DNA of 64,000 bases from Microcebus murinus (GCF_040939455.1 NC_134117.1:49011001-49075000), one strand, 5' to 3'; shown: positions 23,212-37,509, counted from the first letter of the stretch. Numbers and translations: made by a program. The notes: generated from the sequence alone by a model not told the origin.

Positions 23212-26200
23212 AGGAAACCAGGTGTATGTATTATTAGAGGAGAAAGGCTAGATTGGGCAGTAGCCCTGAGAGGATAAATGATATGAGAGCAGTTTATTGT
23301 CCAGAACTTATTTCCCTCTGGGGTAGAATTTCAAAAATGGAATCTTGTCTCTCAGGGGATTGTTCCTTACAGATATTTTGAATAAAACTTTTATTTTAAG
23401 GATATTTTTTTCCATAATGGGCTAAAAGAACTGCAGACAGTGCCAGATATCTAACAGGGAGTGGAGGGTGCTTGGTCAATTCAAGCTACATTTGGATAAG
23501 TTATTTCCTTTCATTATCAACACAACCTACATAAGTTGAAATGTCCTACATAACCCAGTCTCAGATCAACATCACACACAAAGGAACATTGAGTATTACT
23601 AGCCAGCAGTAAAAAGTAATCTTTAAAAGGAATTCTAAATCTACATCTCTACAACAACATTAAGAAATTTTAATTAAAATTTGACTTACTCATTTTTATA
23701 ACTTTCTTTCTTTGTCCTAAGCTACTCAGTTATGCTCAAACATCTAACTCTGCAAGTCCTCAATATTTTTCTCCCTCTCACCCCAATCCTTGTAGCATTT
23801 TTCCATGTTTCTATCCCCTATTCCCTACTCTTTTGGCTTTTTCAGCCATTCTCAATAGATTAACTTCTCTGATCTTCTAATATTAATTTTATCTGTGCTT
23901 TCTCCAACATCAAATTTTTTCTCCATGAATGAGAGTCTTAGAAAACTTCTCTACTCTGGCATTTCTAGTTCTACATCTCTCTACTAATCCCTCTTCTATA
24001 GTACAAAAAATAAAAATAAACAAACAAAAAGACCCCAAATTAATTTCTAAATTCTCACCAGCATAACTAGATGAGGCTCACAAAATATTAAGGATTACTT
24101 CTTTTTTGTGGATAAAACCTACATCAGCATGTACATGATTAAGAACATAAGTATTCGAGGGATTTTAAAAGGGAAAGTATTTTGTTTCTTTGGGGAGTGT
24201 GTGTGTATCTATCTATCTACTCCATCATCCATTTATTTGGTAACATGGAAATAAGGACTTGCAAATGCATTGGAAGAGCTAGGGGAAAAATATGTTAAAC
24301 AGGCTGTCATTAGCTCTCAGTTTTTGCTTTTAGCTCTGAAGAGTTAAGATCTTGCAATGACTGAAGAAACCCATGTTCAGTCGAATCCTTGCTGTCTCCT
24401 GCACAGAAGCAGGTTGTTTGTAGGGAAAAATCAGATTGACCAGAAATCCTCTATTTGCTGAAGCCCTACTCTCTTGCCCCCACTTCTGGCAAAGCACTGT
24501 GTTCTTTCTCGTTTCATGTGCCTCCCACTTCTCCTGTGAGGGTCTGTCATTAACAAAATCTAACTCAGATTCCTACAGGGAGGGATCCTAGAAAATGTAT
24601 TTCTTGGCTTCCAGTGCCCATATTACAGGGAAGACTATAGAAGGATGTAAGTGGTAAAGTGTTACAGAACCCTCAATGTAAGAAGCCACTTCCTACTTTT
24701 CCCTTTTCTTAAAATGACATTTTACCACGTAAATACCCCAAAAGATAAAACAGTACCAAATCATCGCTTGTCTGAATCTTTTGTAAGTCAGATATTTTTA
24801 TATTTGTATAGTCTCAAAAAATTAACTTTCCATAGATACTTCCTCAAGATGCTACTGAAGGATGAGATCACCAAAGAAAAAATACTCAAGGAAGATATGG
24901 GATCAGGGTCAGAGGATATCCACTACAGGAGTGAGAAGGGAATTCTTAGGATTATTAGGCCAGTGATAGCAGTGCTAAACCCTTATTTTACTTATAAGAT
25001 ATTTGATAGATAACATGTGTCATTGAAAAAAATCAATGTTATATTACTATAAGTGTATAATTTAGAAATAAAATGGCAAATCACTTCTAAAGTAGTTAGA
25101 AATGGGTTTCTACCTGTGGATGAAAATAGGATATGGCAGGATGGGTGGGAAGTCCTGATTTTTATTACAAGTTTTATAGTATAAGAAAGCTAAACAACAA
25201 AAACACATTTTATGTCAAGGAAGAAAGACAAGATAAATATAATTTTTAAAGGTATCTAGTATTTTGTTATAAACTTAGAGGATTATTTGGACAGTGTGTG
25301 CCTAATTAAAACAAAACAATAAATTATATCAAAGACCAACCTGCTACTTGTCTGTATCTTAAATAAAACAAAAGTAAGAAAGACAAAGAATGTGAAAGAA
25401 TAAGAACCAGGTTGCATTTGTGCATATGAATGTGATACCTCCAGCACTTAACTTTTGACAGCACATATGTAGCTAAAAATACATGCATGCATCTAAAGAT
25501 GCTAAGCATTTCTATTGCCATATGCATATGTAGCATATTCACATCAAAGTTAATTGATGTGTTAGCATTCTAAAAATAAGGACCAGATTTTACAGAATCC
25601 ATCTACCTTATGTGTTTCCTACTTCTAGGCTTTAAGGCCTTACTGTGCCATTTATCCATTCAAGCAATTCCTACTCAAAGGAATATATTGTTTGGTTTAG
25701 AAATTAACAGCAGAAATAGCTTAAATGGCATTTGCTCAAAACTTTTTATCCTTGTACACACGCCTTCTCAGAGAATGTTTCTTAAAATTTATTCTCCAGA
25801 AAAATAATACCGCAAAGCACTCCTTTAAAAGAGTAGTTCTATGACATGTAATTTTGGGAAACAACACGCATGCCTGCTGATCTGGAGTAGTGAGCAAAAT
25901 GGTCTTAATGTTCCCCAGATTGACTAAACTTTAGACAGGTTTCTTCATGACTATTGGTCTCTGACCTCCCTTTTATTAGAGCATTTATCATAGATAGCTT
26001 GCAATTGCAATTGGTAAGTTCTTTCCCTGTCCCTTTGAGATGTATATCTTCTCCCAGTCTCTTGCCAGTTTTACAGTCTAGAAATGTCTTCTTTAGGGAT
26101 CTGCAAGCCATGTCTATGAAATGTAATCGTGGAGATGGGGCCTCTATCTGCCAGTCTCTGTACGATGGTAGGAGCTGAACTTCCATAAGTGCCAATTAGC

Positions 26201-26251
26201 AAACACAGATGGTCTAAACACGTTTACCAATCTCTCCTCTGAAGTCATTCA

Positions 26252-26436
26252 TTCATCAGGTGTCCAGGCAGGTGGGAGGGGGCTAGCGGGGAGGGGTAAA
26301 TTCACACCTAACAGGTGCAGTGAGCTGTCTGGGGGATGGACATGCTCACAGCTGTGACTCTGGTGGTGCACAGGCAATTTATGTAACCAAAGTGTTTGTA
26401 CCCCGGTGATATCCTGAAACAAAAAAATAAAAAATA
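26252..26436 (+). mobile_element. Strepsirrhine-type L1 3' end, 185-bp insertion
   Basis: Only the end of the L1 3' UTR is present: 'aggtgtccaggcaggtggga', 'cacctaacaggtgcagtga', 'gggggatggacatgctc', 'gtgtttgtaccccggtgata' and an A-rich tail. A 10-bp target duplication, aagtcattca, flanks it (26242-26251 and 26437-26446). Extreme 5' truncation leaves no coding sequence. Confidence 0.85.
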
Positions 26437-26725
26437 AAGTCATTCAGTACTTTTCCACTAGTTTACACCAGTCTTTAAAAACTGCTACCTTTTCTTTCAA
26501 CAGAGTTGAGTTGAACCCTTCTCCCCTACTTCAATAGTATTCAATAAAATCCTCCTTGTCTCTTTAACACCATCTACCATGTTTCTTTGGCAATAGTCAC
26601 AAAGCACATTTTACACTAAATGCTTTGAGAAATACTGCAGAGAAAAAAATCTAATTGATGTTCTTTAACTCTAATCATATTGCAATGAAAACAAGTATTA
26701 TTTGTCAACAGACATTCTACTAAAT

Positions 26726-26900
26726 TAGTGGTTCTCAAAATGTGGCCCAAAGATCAGTAGCATCAACATCATCTGGAAACTTGTTGGAAGTACAATTTGG
26801 TGACCTCATCCAGACCTCTTCAATCAGGACCTCTGGAAGTGGAGCCCAACAACCTGCAGTTTAACAAATCTACCAGGTGGTTCTGATGAGCACATACTAA
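26726..26900 (+). mobile_element. MER5A (nonautonomous hAT-Charlie)
   Basis: Begins 'tagtggttctcaaaatgtgg', continues 'agcatcaacatcatctggaa', 'acctctggaagtggagccca', 'gcagtttaacaaatctacc' and 'caggtggttctgatgagcac'. This is the MER5A order. It is an old mammal-wide element with no coding capacity. Confidence 0.85.
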
Positions 26901-28124
26901 ACCAAAATTCTTCATCATACACATTGGGAAATTCAGTCCTAGCAAACAGCAATAAAGAAACAAACTATGTGCTAAGAAAGTTCATTATTCAATTAGTTAA
27001 TTAATTAAAACAATTTTTGTCCTGAAATTTTGATTGTAGAGAAGACAAACTTTATTTATGATGAAAGGCCTAAGCCAGGTTTTTTCTCTAGCTGTCCTCT
27101 TTGCTATGCACCCTTCCATCTTGCATCACATAATACTCAATAAGTTTTTACACCATTATTATTCTAGAACTAATGTGAAAGCTCTGTGGTCAAGACTCTG
27201 GAAGTCATTTGCACTCATCATTGTCAAAGTGGGAAGTCTTTCTCTAGCCCTACTTTTCAAAGTCTTATCAAATGTACAATACGTTCATCTACTGCTTTCT
27301 GTCTTCTTAAATCCACAGGGAAACTGTTTAAAAATGTTTGAAAACACACATTCACATTTCTTGGTGAATGTTTATCATTGCTAAACTTTGTATATAACTA
27401 TATATATTTTCATGTCAGTTTCTATTTAATTAACTGTTATAAACTCTGAATTACTAGCATCTTGAAGTCCCTTTTATTGGTTATCAATCACAAGAGACTC
27501 ATGAAATTTGCTTAGTTTTTGTGGGATTTTCTCATTTGTTTTTCAGGATAATATTAAAGATATTCATGTTGTAGGTCAACTCTTATATTTCTAATTGCCA
27601 CTCCCAACCCAAATATTGGTTTTGTAGTTAATAATTTTTTTCCACATGCACATATAAATTGTCTACATGGTGCATTCAAATGTAGCAGGGGGTATGCTGA
27701 GGGGGGGAAAAAAAACACAGAATTAGAGGTCATATTCCTTATAGGAGGCTGATCTTATATATTTTTGTTTTGGTTTAGCTGGGAAGAAATGCTACTAGGT
27801 ATCCAAATTACATGAAATTGATTTTCTGCCTTCTTTTCAAATAAGATCCATATTGCATCCACATTCTTATGTTTTTAATTTAATATTTTTAATATTGAGG
27901 CTGGAAAATGCCTCAATATTAAATTAAGGAATTTAATATTAAGGAAAACCTGTAATGTAAAAGTAAGAAGCTGTGATGCTTATATATTAAGGCATATTTA
28001 ATGATCATAATCATGAACAGAGATAAAGTCCACCTTTTATAATGACATTTGTGAATTTTTACATGTGCATAAATGTAATAAACCTGAGCAACTTATCTAT
28101 GTATGAATAATCAATCTTTAAAGA
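26901..28124. other. Unassigned AT-rich stretch
   Basis: A 108-codon frame (27058-27384, +) is present, rich in hydrophobic residues, with no domain I recognise and no repeat support. It is treated as chance. A 14-bp perfect inverted repeat with an 8-base loop lies at 27888-27923. Confidence 0.45.
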
Positions 28125-28302
28125 CAGGAGATATATAATATTAATATATAATAATTGTATATTAATATATAATATTAATATACAATTATTATATAATATT
28201 AATATATTATAATACATAATATTATTATATAATATAACATATTAATAGTAATATATAATAATATATAATATAAATATAATATATTAATATATAATATTAT
28301 TG
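28125..28302. repeat. AT-only tract with a perfect 24-bp hairpin
   Basis: About 180 bp composed almost solely of A and T in taatata-type units. Positions 28145-28168 and 28172-28195 are exact reverse complements with a 3-base loop. This kind of (TA)-rich palindrome is prone to cruciform extrusion and length change. Confidence 0.9.
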
Positions 28303-30033
28303 CATTAATTAAATTTGGCCCTTTTTAAATATATATTATGCCATCATCATGTATCTGCTGGAATCAGTGGATTTTCCATTTGGTTTTGTCAGAGCATAGT
28401 CTTTTGTCACCAATTTGCCAAAACAATGTAGCTAGGAAGAATATCAATAACTATCACTGAATGAAATTTGAAATATTTATCCCTTTGGAGAGGACAATTG
28501 GTTGAAAAAGGCTAATCATTCCCATTTTCCCAGGAAAATAAATGACAGGAAATAGATGTCAACTGCTTATGGGTTTTCTAGATTCTTCTCCTAGAAAATA
28601 TCTAGTGAACAAGTGAACCATTTGTCAAAGATGGCTTATAGTTCATTTGCTTTGAGGATTGTCCACATAAGAATCATTAGAATTCCTGCTAGGCGTGGAC
28701 TTTCTGTGTAGAGAAACACCTTTGGAGCTAGAAGCTGACGATTATATTTACATACATTAATCTATTTCAAATTTTAGTAAATATATTTTCTCTCTTTCTT
28801 TTTTTCTTTGTAATTTGACAGTGTTCTGTGCATCTTTAAAAACCATCGGGGACCTCTCTTAAATTAATGAATAGGTGAAATCAAATAATGTCGATGGTAT
28901 AATACCATGACCCTGACTGGCAATAACTGCTGGCAAACACTTTTCTGTCTTCTCTCAATTCTCTAAAATACCATTTGCTGTTCTATTAGTCACACAACTA
29001 CATGGAGTAAAATCCTTCTTAGTTTCTAATTGCACTTGTTTACTGTAAATTACTCTCATGAAAATATTCCCATGTATTTGCCCGTGCAACTGTGCATGTA
29101 ATTGAATATTTGCAAGAGTGCAAAAATACATCCTTTTTGAAAATGCAGTTTATGAGGTACTTTTCAGAAATATGACATTTTCAGCTTGACTTTTAGTTGA
29201 AATTTTTTTTGTACTCATAAAACTGACAAGTTGACAGCCTTGTCATCCAAGCTTCTCTAGCCACAAGACAGGTACAAAACAGATGCTTCTAGGTTTTTTT
29301 CTGACATTGAACCTTTTTTGAACATGCCACTTTAACGATAAAGAGAAATCTCTTGTAAGCCCCTCACATATGCCCTGCTGTGGGCATACTCATGTACCTC
29401 TCAAAGCTCATCAACCGAGTCATATGCAAATATATTCCAAAAGGTGCTGTTGCTGTTGTAAGATGTAGGTGAATTGGAGGTTTTGGGAATAATGGTAGAA
29501 AATTGAGCTAAAGGGTTTCTTTCTGCATCTACTTATCAGTAACCTATCAAAAGGTGGCAATCCAAGTGATCAACTCATTCATGAGTAGATGTCAGCCGTC
29601 TAAAGTTTCAAATCATAATTACTAAAAAGGAAAATTTCTGAAGAAAGGAGGTTTGATAAATATACAGTCACTACACTTGGGCTGAATATTGTGTTTTTAT
29701 AAAGTATAATATCATAAATATGCCCTACAAGTTATTTTTCCGAATGTGAAGTGATTTTTATGTGGATGACTGGGGTTTTGCATTGTCTTTATTTTCCCAG
29801 CTAGCCACCATTGGGGATTTTGCAACTTTAGGTAAAGCCATTCAGCAATAATAAATAGAAATAATAATGAAAAGAGAAAAAGAGGAAAAGTTAAGGTGTT
29901 TTTCCTTTTCTATGTTGATTCTGCTTTTGACACTATTGACATTCCTTTCTACAATATCATCCTAAATTGCCTTTCCAAGTTTTCCTACTGCAACATTCTG
30001 ATTCAGTCAAATGTAGCATAAATATAACCTTAC
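28303..30033. other. Unassigned stretch
   Basis: 1.7 kb with no repeat or gene that I can name. Base composition is less extreme than its neighbours. Confidence 0.45.
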
Positions 30034-30323
30034 GGAGGAGGGATAAAATAAGGATGGTTAATGGATACAAAATATAATTAGAACAAATAAAATCTAATCT
30101 TTGGTGGCACAACAGGTGACTATAGTCAGCAACAAGTTACTGTATACTTTAAAATAACTAAAAAAGTTGAATTGCAATGTTCCTCACACAATGAAATGCT
30201 TAAGACAATAGATACATCAATTACCCTTATTTGATTACACATTGTACGCCTCTATCAAAAATAATCACATGTACCCCATAAATATATTATGCATCCATAA
30301 TAATTAAAAATTAAAATAAAAAA
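30034..30323 (+). mobile_element. L1 3' UTR (L1PB/L1MA type)
   Basis: 'aggatggttaatggatacaa', 'caggtgactatagtcagcaa', 'acagatgaaatgcttaag'-like wording around 30190, 'caattacccttatttgatta' and 'cacatgtaccccataaatat' precede an A-rich tail at about 30323. This is the 3' end of an older primate or mammalian L1, different from the strepsirrhine 3' end seen elsewhere in the window. Confidence 0.85.
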
Positions 30324-33300
30324 TCTAATTCTAAATGTGCCTCTCTCTTTCTATTCTCTGTGCCTTTATTTGTTCTGCTATTTTATTTTAGAAGCCTTAC
30401 CATTGCTGTCCAGAGAAAGCTCCTTCAGTGATTCTTACTATATTCTCAGAATCCATTTGTATTTGAGTGAATGCATCTTTCACTCTTACCTAACAGTTCA
30501 TAAGTAAACCTTTCAGGCCTTTTGAGAGGCAGTTCCCTCTCTTCAGTTTCTTTCCATTCACTATTATGCATTGTAGACAGAGTAGGCATCCATATTTCTT
30601 AGTAGAATGTTTTATAATAGGTTTACAGGCAGTGAGATTTAATAGCTATTAGGAGGGATCCTTCTATCTGATTAAAACTCTCATGACCACCAATTATTGC
30701 TATCAAAGAGGGGTTAAAACAAAGGGCTATATGTGCTGATGTTTAAAAATCAAGGGAAGAAGGGAAAAAAAGATATAGGACAATTCATTTAGTATGTAGA
30801 ATGCTGGTATCATGAGTGAATTTAGGAGGTTCTGGCAACTAGCACAGTGGTTATAAAATGAAATTGGCTTTAGAATCACAATAGAATTTTTTTTTATTGC
30901 GCATTTATCTTCCTCCTTGAAAATATATTTGAATACTAGGAAGAACTTTGGTAGTGGGAGGAGTAGGCATGCATATTTTGAAAAATATCCCTTGATGATT
31001 TAGAAACACCTGGTATATATTTTCTCCAACCGATTAAGAAGCAATAAAATAAGAGTAGAAAGGCATAAAAAGAAGAAATAAAAGATTCGTTTACCCACGA
31101 GACTATAAACATGACAATGGCAAGGGTTGTGCATATCTTCACCTTTGTCCTCTCTGGATCTAGAACAGTGCATGTCATATAGTCCTTGCATAATAAATTT
31201 GGTCAAAGAGAAAGAAGAACAACACTAATACCCATACCATATTAAGGTGTTAAAACCCACAATAGGCTTAGTGGCTGGATATATTTGAAAAATACTGGAT
31301 TAACTGAAGCTTGACAAAATCTTTCCCAAAGTCTTCTCAGAGATATAAATATGACTTCTGAATTTTCAAGTGTAAGTATATGTTTTCCAAACTTACTTGA
31401 CCAAAGGATCATTTCCCTATGTTTTCCGAGGGACTCTAATGAAATTCTGATTCCACAAAATAAACTATTGGTAACACCAATTAATTAAATAGAATAAAAA
31501 ACTTGGATTAATGTAAAGAAAAAGTCAAGCTAATAGATCATCTGTATTATACTTTAATATTTTTTTCTCTGGAAGTCTATCTTTGTTATTTGCCATTTGT
31601 GGTTTAAAAATATAGTACAGCTGCTAACATAATTAAACATAGAATTTTCTGATTATTCTATTGTTAGTGAAGTATGACACCTACTCACACCTCTTCCCCA
31701 ACCATCATCTGAAGAAATAGAGATCTTCTCCACAGAAAATTCTATTTTACATTCTGAAAGAATATAGACGTTAAACAACTTTGCTCCTGTTACAGAGCTT
31801 AGACTATGTGCTAGGTCTCAATTTAGCAACAGTGGGTCTTCATATATACCCTTTGTCTCATATTTCAGAGTTCTTTTCATAGCAGGGACATTGATATGGG
31901 GCTATTAACATTGATACTTTATTCCATGTAAGCATGACTTAAAAATATGTTAATAATTATGAGACATTCCTATCAATATTTACAAAACAATTAATTATAT
32001 TGCTAAATTCTGTCACTTAACCTAAGTAGAATTATTGCTTCTGGGACTGTCTTTAGATTGAATAATTCACTCCATTAAATTACCGAAATTGATATCATTT
32101 CATTTACATCTATCAAAGAGGAGAAAAAAAATAATGGTAGAAATTTTAATGCCCGAAAAGAAATCGTGATGTTTTCTCATAGAAAACAAAACACATTGTT
32201 TTGAAGTTCTAAAAACATATTAAATATTTAATTAATAGAGTCAAATTTGGATCCAATGATAGTTACCTCCAAAAGTGACATATTCACCTTGTATGGCTTC
32301 TTATATTTTGAAAATCATTATGAATTCATAGATTTTTTTATGAAAAAATTTAAACGCACAAAAATAAAAATAGTATAACAAAACCCTTATGTACTGCTCA
32401 CTTCACTTTACTAGTATCAATACAAGTACAATATTGTTTCACTCAAAATATTTATGTTCGCCCACTCCTGAGAGATTTGTAGAAAATCCCAAGCATCATA
32501 TAATTTCATCCATAAACATTTTAGTAAATCGTGGAATTTTACAATAATGTATGTGTTACAATAAATACAATCATTATTATTGCTACTACCATATATTCTT
32601 TTTGAGTTCAATTTTAAAAGGAACATCCCCAAGCTGACTCCAGTGTCCTACAATGGCTCATCTCTACTTTCTTCTTGGGCATGCTATTTGCTCTTAGAAT
32701 GCCAATTCTGTGTTGCCCTTGCCTTTTTAAGTTAAATCTTTTTATCATTACATTAAGGAGAAATTTCTCGAAGTTTCTAGGAAATGAAAAATATTGACCA
32801 TCTTTATGGGAAGTTTGGGAAGAGGAATGGGTAGGAGCCTCTGCTTACCCTTTCATTTTTTTCAAAAGTTAGATTCCAATGGTTTAAAAATGATTCAATT
32901 GCCATTATTAATTGTATTTTTAATATTATTTCAAATCAGCCAATAAGTAGGCCAAGAAATTCTGAAATTTTTTTGAAGGTTCACTATTGCACAAAACCTT
33001 TAATCTGAAAGTTGGTTTTTACAGCATTTTACCTGCTCTTCTAGTAGGACCTTTATCTCAAGATAACCAAATAACTATAATTGATAAGAAGAAATTCTTC
33101 TTTAAAAAAGGATTACATCTAATAAACATAAAATAAAAGGATTTTTAAAAATCACCACTTAAGTTTCCTTCATTACTAAATAAGCTAAATAATTTATTCA
33201 AGCTAATACCATTTTATAAAGAATTAATTTGAAACTGAATATTCACAGTGCACTAAAGCATCATCTAGGGTGATATAAAGCTTTGTAACAGAGGAATTAG

Positions 33301-35539
33301 ACTATAACTACCTAAACCTCAAAATAAATTATAGCTGAGACAATAGAAAGATAAATAAGACACATATGTATATTGATGTGATAGAATATGAAATGCCCAG
33401 CTTCATCTCTAAATCATTCTTTCCTAATTATTTAATCTGAATTTATTCAAGTCCATAGATCTAAATTTCTTTTTATGAGAAATGCAGGAAATAGAGGCGT
33501 ATGTAAAACATAGCACCAGAATGCATTAGATAAACCTAAAAGAATATTGATCTGTTGCTCCCCAAAACTTCATGACATAAAATATAAAAGGATGGGGATG
33601 GCTTTTGTAAGTTAAAGAAGATTTAAAATATAACATACAGCTTTCATTTTAACAATTCACTGTGAACGACATTTCTGGAACAATTGAGGAAATTTAAGAA
33701 ATTGAGGAACATGAACTGACTATTAGATAATACTAAAGAACAATAATTTGGGAATACGATAATTATACTGTAGTTTTGGGGAAAAAGCATTGATATTTTT
33801 GTGATGCATACAAGAGTGTAATAGTGTGTGTATACATATAAATATATATATACACATAAAATTTACTTTAAGACACTTCAAGAAAAATTAAGCAAAAATG
33901 ACAAAATTATAATCACTATATCTCAATGCTGGTATGTGAGTGTTTATTTTCATTTTTTTCTCTAATTTTAGGTAAATTTAAAATCTTCACAATAAATAGT
34001 ACTTTTAGAGGTTTGTTTTAGATACCTTCTTACTCTGAGATAGTTTTCATTCATGTCTGCTTATTAAATCACCTGAGACACTTTAGAATTAACAGTGCAT
34101 AAGTTAACCATGGTGACTGAGCATGAGGTTTAGACCTTCCAAGATAAATCCTCAGATAATTCTAATGTGTGTCAAAGGTAGAGAATGATATCTTTAGGAT
34201 ATGAAAACTTAAATTTCTTGATGGAGCATGGAAAAGAGTAGGTTTAGAGATACTTCAGATATTCTCCCTTTTTTGCCTCTTCCCACTACATTGGCCAGAT
34301 AGCATTAAAGCACAGAAGTTTATTCCAGGTGCCATGTGGACAGGTGTCACATAACTTCCAATTGGTATGGGATGTGTGTGTGTAGTTGGGGAAAGGGGTA
34401 AGATGAGGAGTGGAGGTTGGTATCTTTCTACACTGCCTCATGTATCAGAAAAGTAAGGAGAGCTGTCAACTCTAACTAGAACTTTACTTTCAGGTCACTG
34501 TACTCACATTCCATCCTGTTAGATATCCAGACTAGTAAACTCTGACTAAAAATTTGCTTTGTTTCTTCCAGAATGTGGGTTTAAAATACAATTCAATTAG
34601 ATTTCAACTACTCTACTCAGGTTTTTATGGAATCACAATTGCCAAGTACAGTAACAGAGGTCAGTAGGGGAATTGAACACATAAAGAGACAGTTTTCATA
34701 AAATGTACTAAGTGCACTCATGGGGTGTTCAAGACAAACGTGCCCTGTATGAGTTCCAAGGCATTTTAGTAGAGGTTTCACAACCACTAGAAGGCAAAAA
34801 GAGTGAGGCTCAAATAACTTGCCACTGACAATTAGAGCTCACAACGTGAAAGACACTTTGTCAGAAAAATTCAACTTTTGTATTCTGTATTTTTGGTTCT
34901 TACCTGGGCTGCACATTAGAATCATCTCACAGACTCAAGTGGGCAATTCTCAGGGGAAGTCATTGGAAAGCACCTACTAACTATCTGAGCTTGCAGTACC
35001 AGAATTGTACTTTGCAAGAAGCACACCTAAAGTCTACAGATCTCACATCTGGCTGCTCACAAATGTCTCTGTAAATGCTCCGGGGAACAATGGGCTGTCT
35101 TTCTGTATTCCACTTTTCAAATTTCAGGTGGGTTTCTCTCATTGACAAACTTCAACCTGGAAGGGGATTCTGTGAATTGCAGTCCTTGTCTTCTCCTTTA
35201 CGATCCAGTGGAGGACTCAGAAACAGATGGTGATGTCATTCAGGTAGCAACTGAGAGTCAAATGCATAGTGCTAAAATGTTGATATAATTTATAGATGCT
35301 ACAGGAACACAAAAATAAATGGGCAGGTATAGTCAAAGTTTCTCGAAGTCACACTTTAAATGAATCTGGAAAGAACAGATGAAAAAAGTTGGAAATATGG
35401 CAGGGACAAAGTAAAAGAAGTACTGTACTGGTGTTTAGGAATCTGCAATTAGTTTTTCATTTTTTATTTTCAGCATTTCATTAACATTTTACTTTTATTT
35501 AATAAGTATTTTATTTTATTCATTAATATTTATCATTTA
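30324..35539. other. Long AT-rich stretch, no recognised gene
   Basis: 5.2 kb with little that can be assigned. Possible hAT-derived scraps lie at 34060-34190 ('cagataattctaatgtgtgt') and 34892-34950 ('gggctgcacattagaatcat'). A possible old L1 tail lies near 33900-34010. A mixed TG/TA simple tract lies at 33822-33856. All reading frames are short. Confidence 0.4.
34892..34950. mobile_element. Possible hAT-Charlie scrap
   Basis: 'cctgggctgcacattagaat' followed by 'catctcacagactc' resembles the start of MER-type hAT elements. It is too short and decayed to name. Confidence 0.35.
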
Positions 35540-37500
35540 TACATTTTCATAATTAAAATGTAACTTCATACATTTACATAAGTAATCATTATCCAGTTCA
35601 ACATGTAGAATATTTCCATTTCCCCAGAAAGTTATTTTGTGCCCCATTCGAGTCAATCTGTTCTTCTACAAAAGCAACTGCCGTTTTCTTATTATCTGGA
35701 ATAAGTTTTGTCTACTCTTTGAATTCTTATACATGATATTGAATAGTATATAATCCTTGTCTATGGATTCATTCAACATATTGTTCTCGCATTCCCGTGC
35801 ATATCTGTATCATTTTTTATATCTGTGCCATATTCCATTATATGAATATGCCAAAAATATACATAGCTATTTAGGTTGTTTCTAATTGTGAGCTCTTAAA
35901 AATGAAGCTTCTATAAATGTGACTATATGTACTCATTCATAGTGGTATATTTAACATGGAGGTATTGAATCATGAAATAGGCATATGTTTAATTTTTTTT
36001 AGAAACCAACGAAGAGAACTCCAATGTGGTTGCAATATTTTATTCTTTCATCACTAATATAAATTCCCAAATGGACAAAATTTCACCCACATTTGGTGTT
36101 TTCACTATTTTTTAAAATATATTTTTAGCCATTCTGGTGAATGTAGATTGGTATGACATTGTGCTTTCAATTTCAATTCCTTAATGACTTTTGAAGTCAT
36201 ATGATTGTTGACCACTCAGATATCTTCTTTTGTGAAATGCTGATTTTAAAACATGTATTTCTTTTTATTATTAAATTGTAGGAGTTCTTAATATATTTTA
36301 GATATGAGAACTCTGCCAGATAAATTCTTGCAAACGTTTTTTTCCCAATCTGTGACTTGCTATTTAAATATTATTAATGCTAGTTCTTGATGAACAGAAA
36401 TTTGCAATTTTCATGAGGTCCGATTATAAAATTTTTATGTTTCCAGCTTTCATTTCCTAAGAGTTCTTATTCTACCCTCACAATAGTGAAGATATTCTCC
36501 AGTATTTTCTTCCATATGCTTTATATTTTTAGCTTTCATATGTATGCTTTTGCTCCATATCAAATTAATTTGATTGTATATCATGATATAGTAGACAAGG
36601 AAATTTCTTCTATACAAATATCTACTGGTTCAAGCACCCTTTATTGAAAATATTTTCCTTTGCTTATTAAACTATCTTGATGTATTTGACAATATCAATT
36701 AACCATATATATGGGTTTATTTTGTATTCTCATCTCTTATACTGATCATTTGTTTGTCTTTCACATTGTCTTCTCTACAGCATATCAATAAGTCTTGAAT
36801 CAAATAGTATTGGTCACCAAATTTATTTCTCTACTTCATAATTCTTTTGGTTATTCAAGGATCTTTATATTTTCATGTAAATTATTTTTAAAACTTCATT
36901 AATTTCTGCAACAAGTCTGGAGAATTTTGGTAGGGATTGAATTAAATCCATAGATCAATTTTAGGAGATCTGACATCTTAGAAATATTGTGTCTTCCAAT
37001 CTATGACATGTCTCTTCATTTATTTGGGTCTCACTTAATTACTCTCATCAATATTTCATAGTTTTTAGTTGAAATGTCATGAATATTTTCATCAAATATA
37101 TTAATTTTCATTCAATATTTTATTATGAATTATATTGTTTGCATAAATTTAGTTTTCTATTTGAATTGCTAGTATGTAGAAACATAATTCATTTTTATGC
37201 ATTCACCTTTATTCCATAGCCTTTTAAAATTTATTTATTAATTTAATGGTTTGTTTATTTATATTTCCTTGGATTTTCAAGGCACAAAATGATGGCATTT
37301 GTGAATAAGGACAATTTTATATCTTTTCCAATCTTAATGCTGTTTATTTCATTTTTTAATATTATGCCATTGAATAGGACTTTCTATGCAGTGTTGGGAG
37401 AAATAAGTATGAAAATCCCTATTTGTATCTGTTTTTGGGAGAAAATGTACAATAGTTCACAAATAAGTTTTATGTTGGATGTAGGCTTCTTTAGACATTC
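35540..37500 (-). mobile_element. Long ancient L1 (L1MC/L1ME type), ORF2 C-terminal half and 3' part
   Basis: Antisense L1 wording continues for almost 2 kb: 'ccagttcaacatgtagaata', 'gccatattccattatatgaa', 'tatttaggttgtttctaatt', 'agccattctggtgaatgtag', 'ttcttttgtgaaatgctga', 'caatctgtgacttgctattt', 'caagcaccctttattgaaa' and 'gggattgaattaaatccata'. The order runs from the 3' region into the reverse transcriptase part of ORF2. All frames are interrupted. The 78-codon frame at 37289-37525 is antisense to it and not a gene. Confidence 0.85.
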
Positions 37501-37509
37501 TGTGGTAGA

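Larger units (their letters stand above)
21511..26241. other. Long stretch without recognised gene; two TG microsatellites
   Basis: About 4.7 kb without a confident interspersed repeat. Frames such as 22015-22290 (91 codons, beginning in the TG repeat), 24651-25013 (120 codons, +) and 25905-26195 (96 codons, minus) have no recognisable domain, codon-periodic feature or signal. 24320-24640 and 25920-26210 are less AT-rich and could be decayed LTR-like repeats, but I cannot name them. Confidence 0.45.

Noticed and set aside
24651..25013. 120-codon open frame as a possible gene or exon
   Set aside because: No recognisable domain, low-complexity composition, and no splice-site or reading-frame support. 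A frame of this length is expected by chance in 64 kb.
28125..28302. AT tract as a replication origin or matrix attachment site
   Set aside because: Composition alone does not support such a function, and no sequence motif distinguishes it from an unstable simple repeat.
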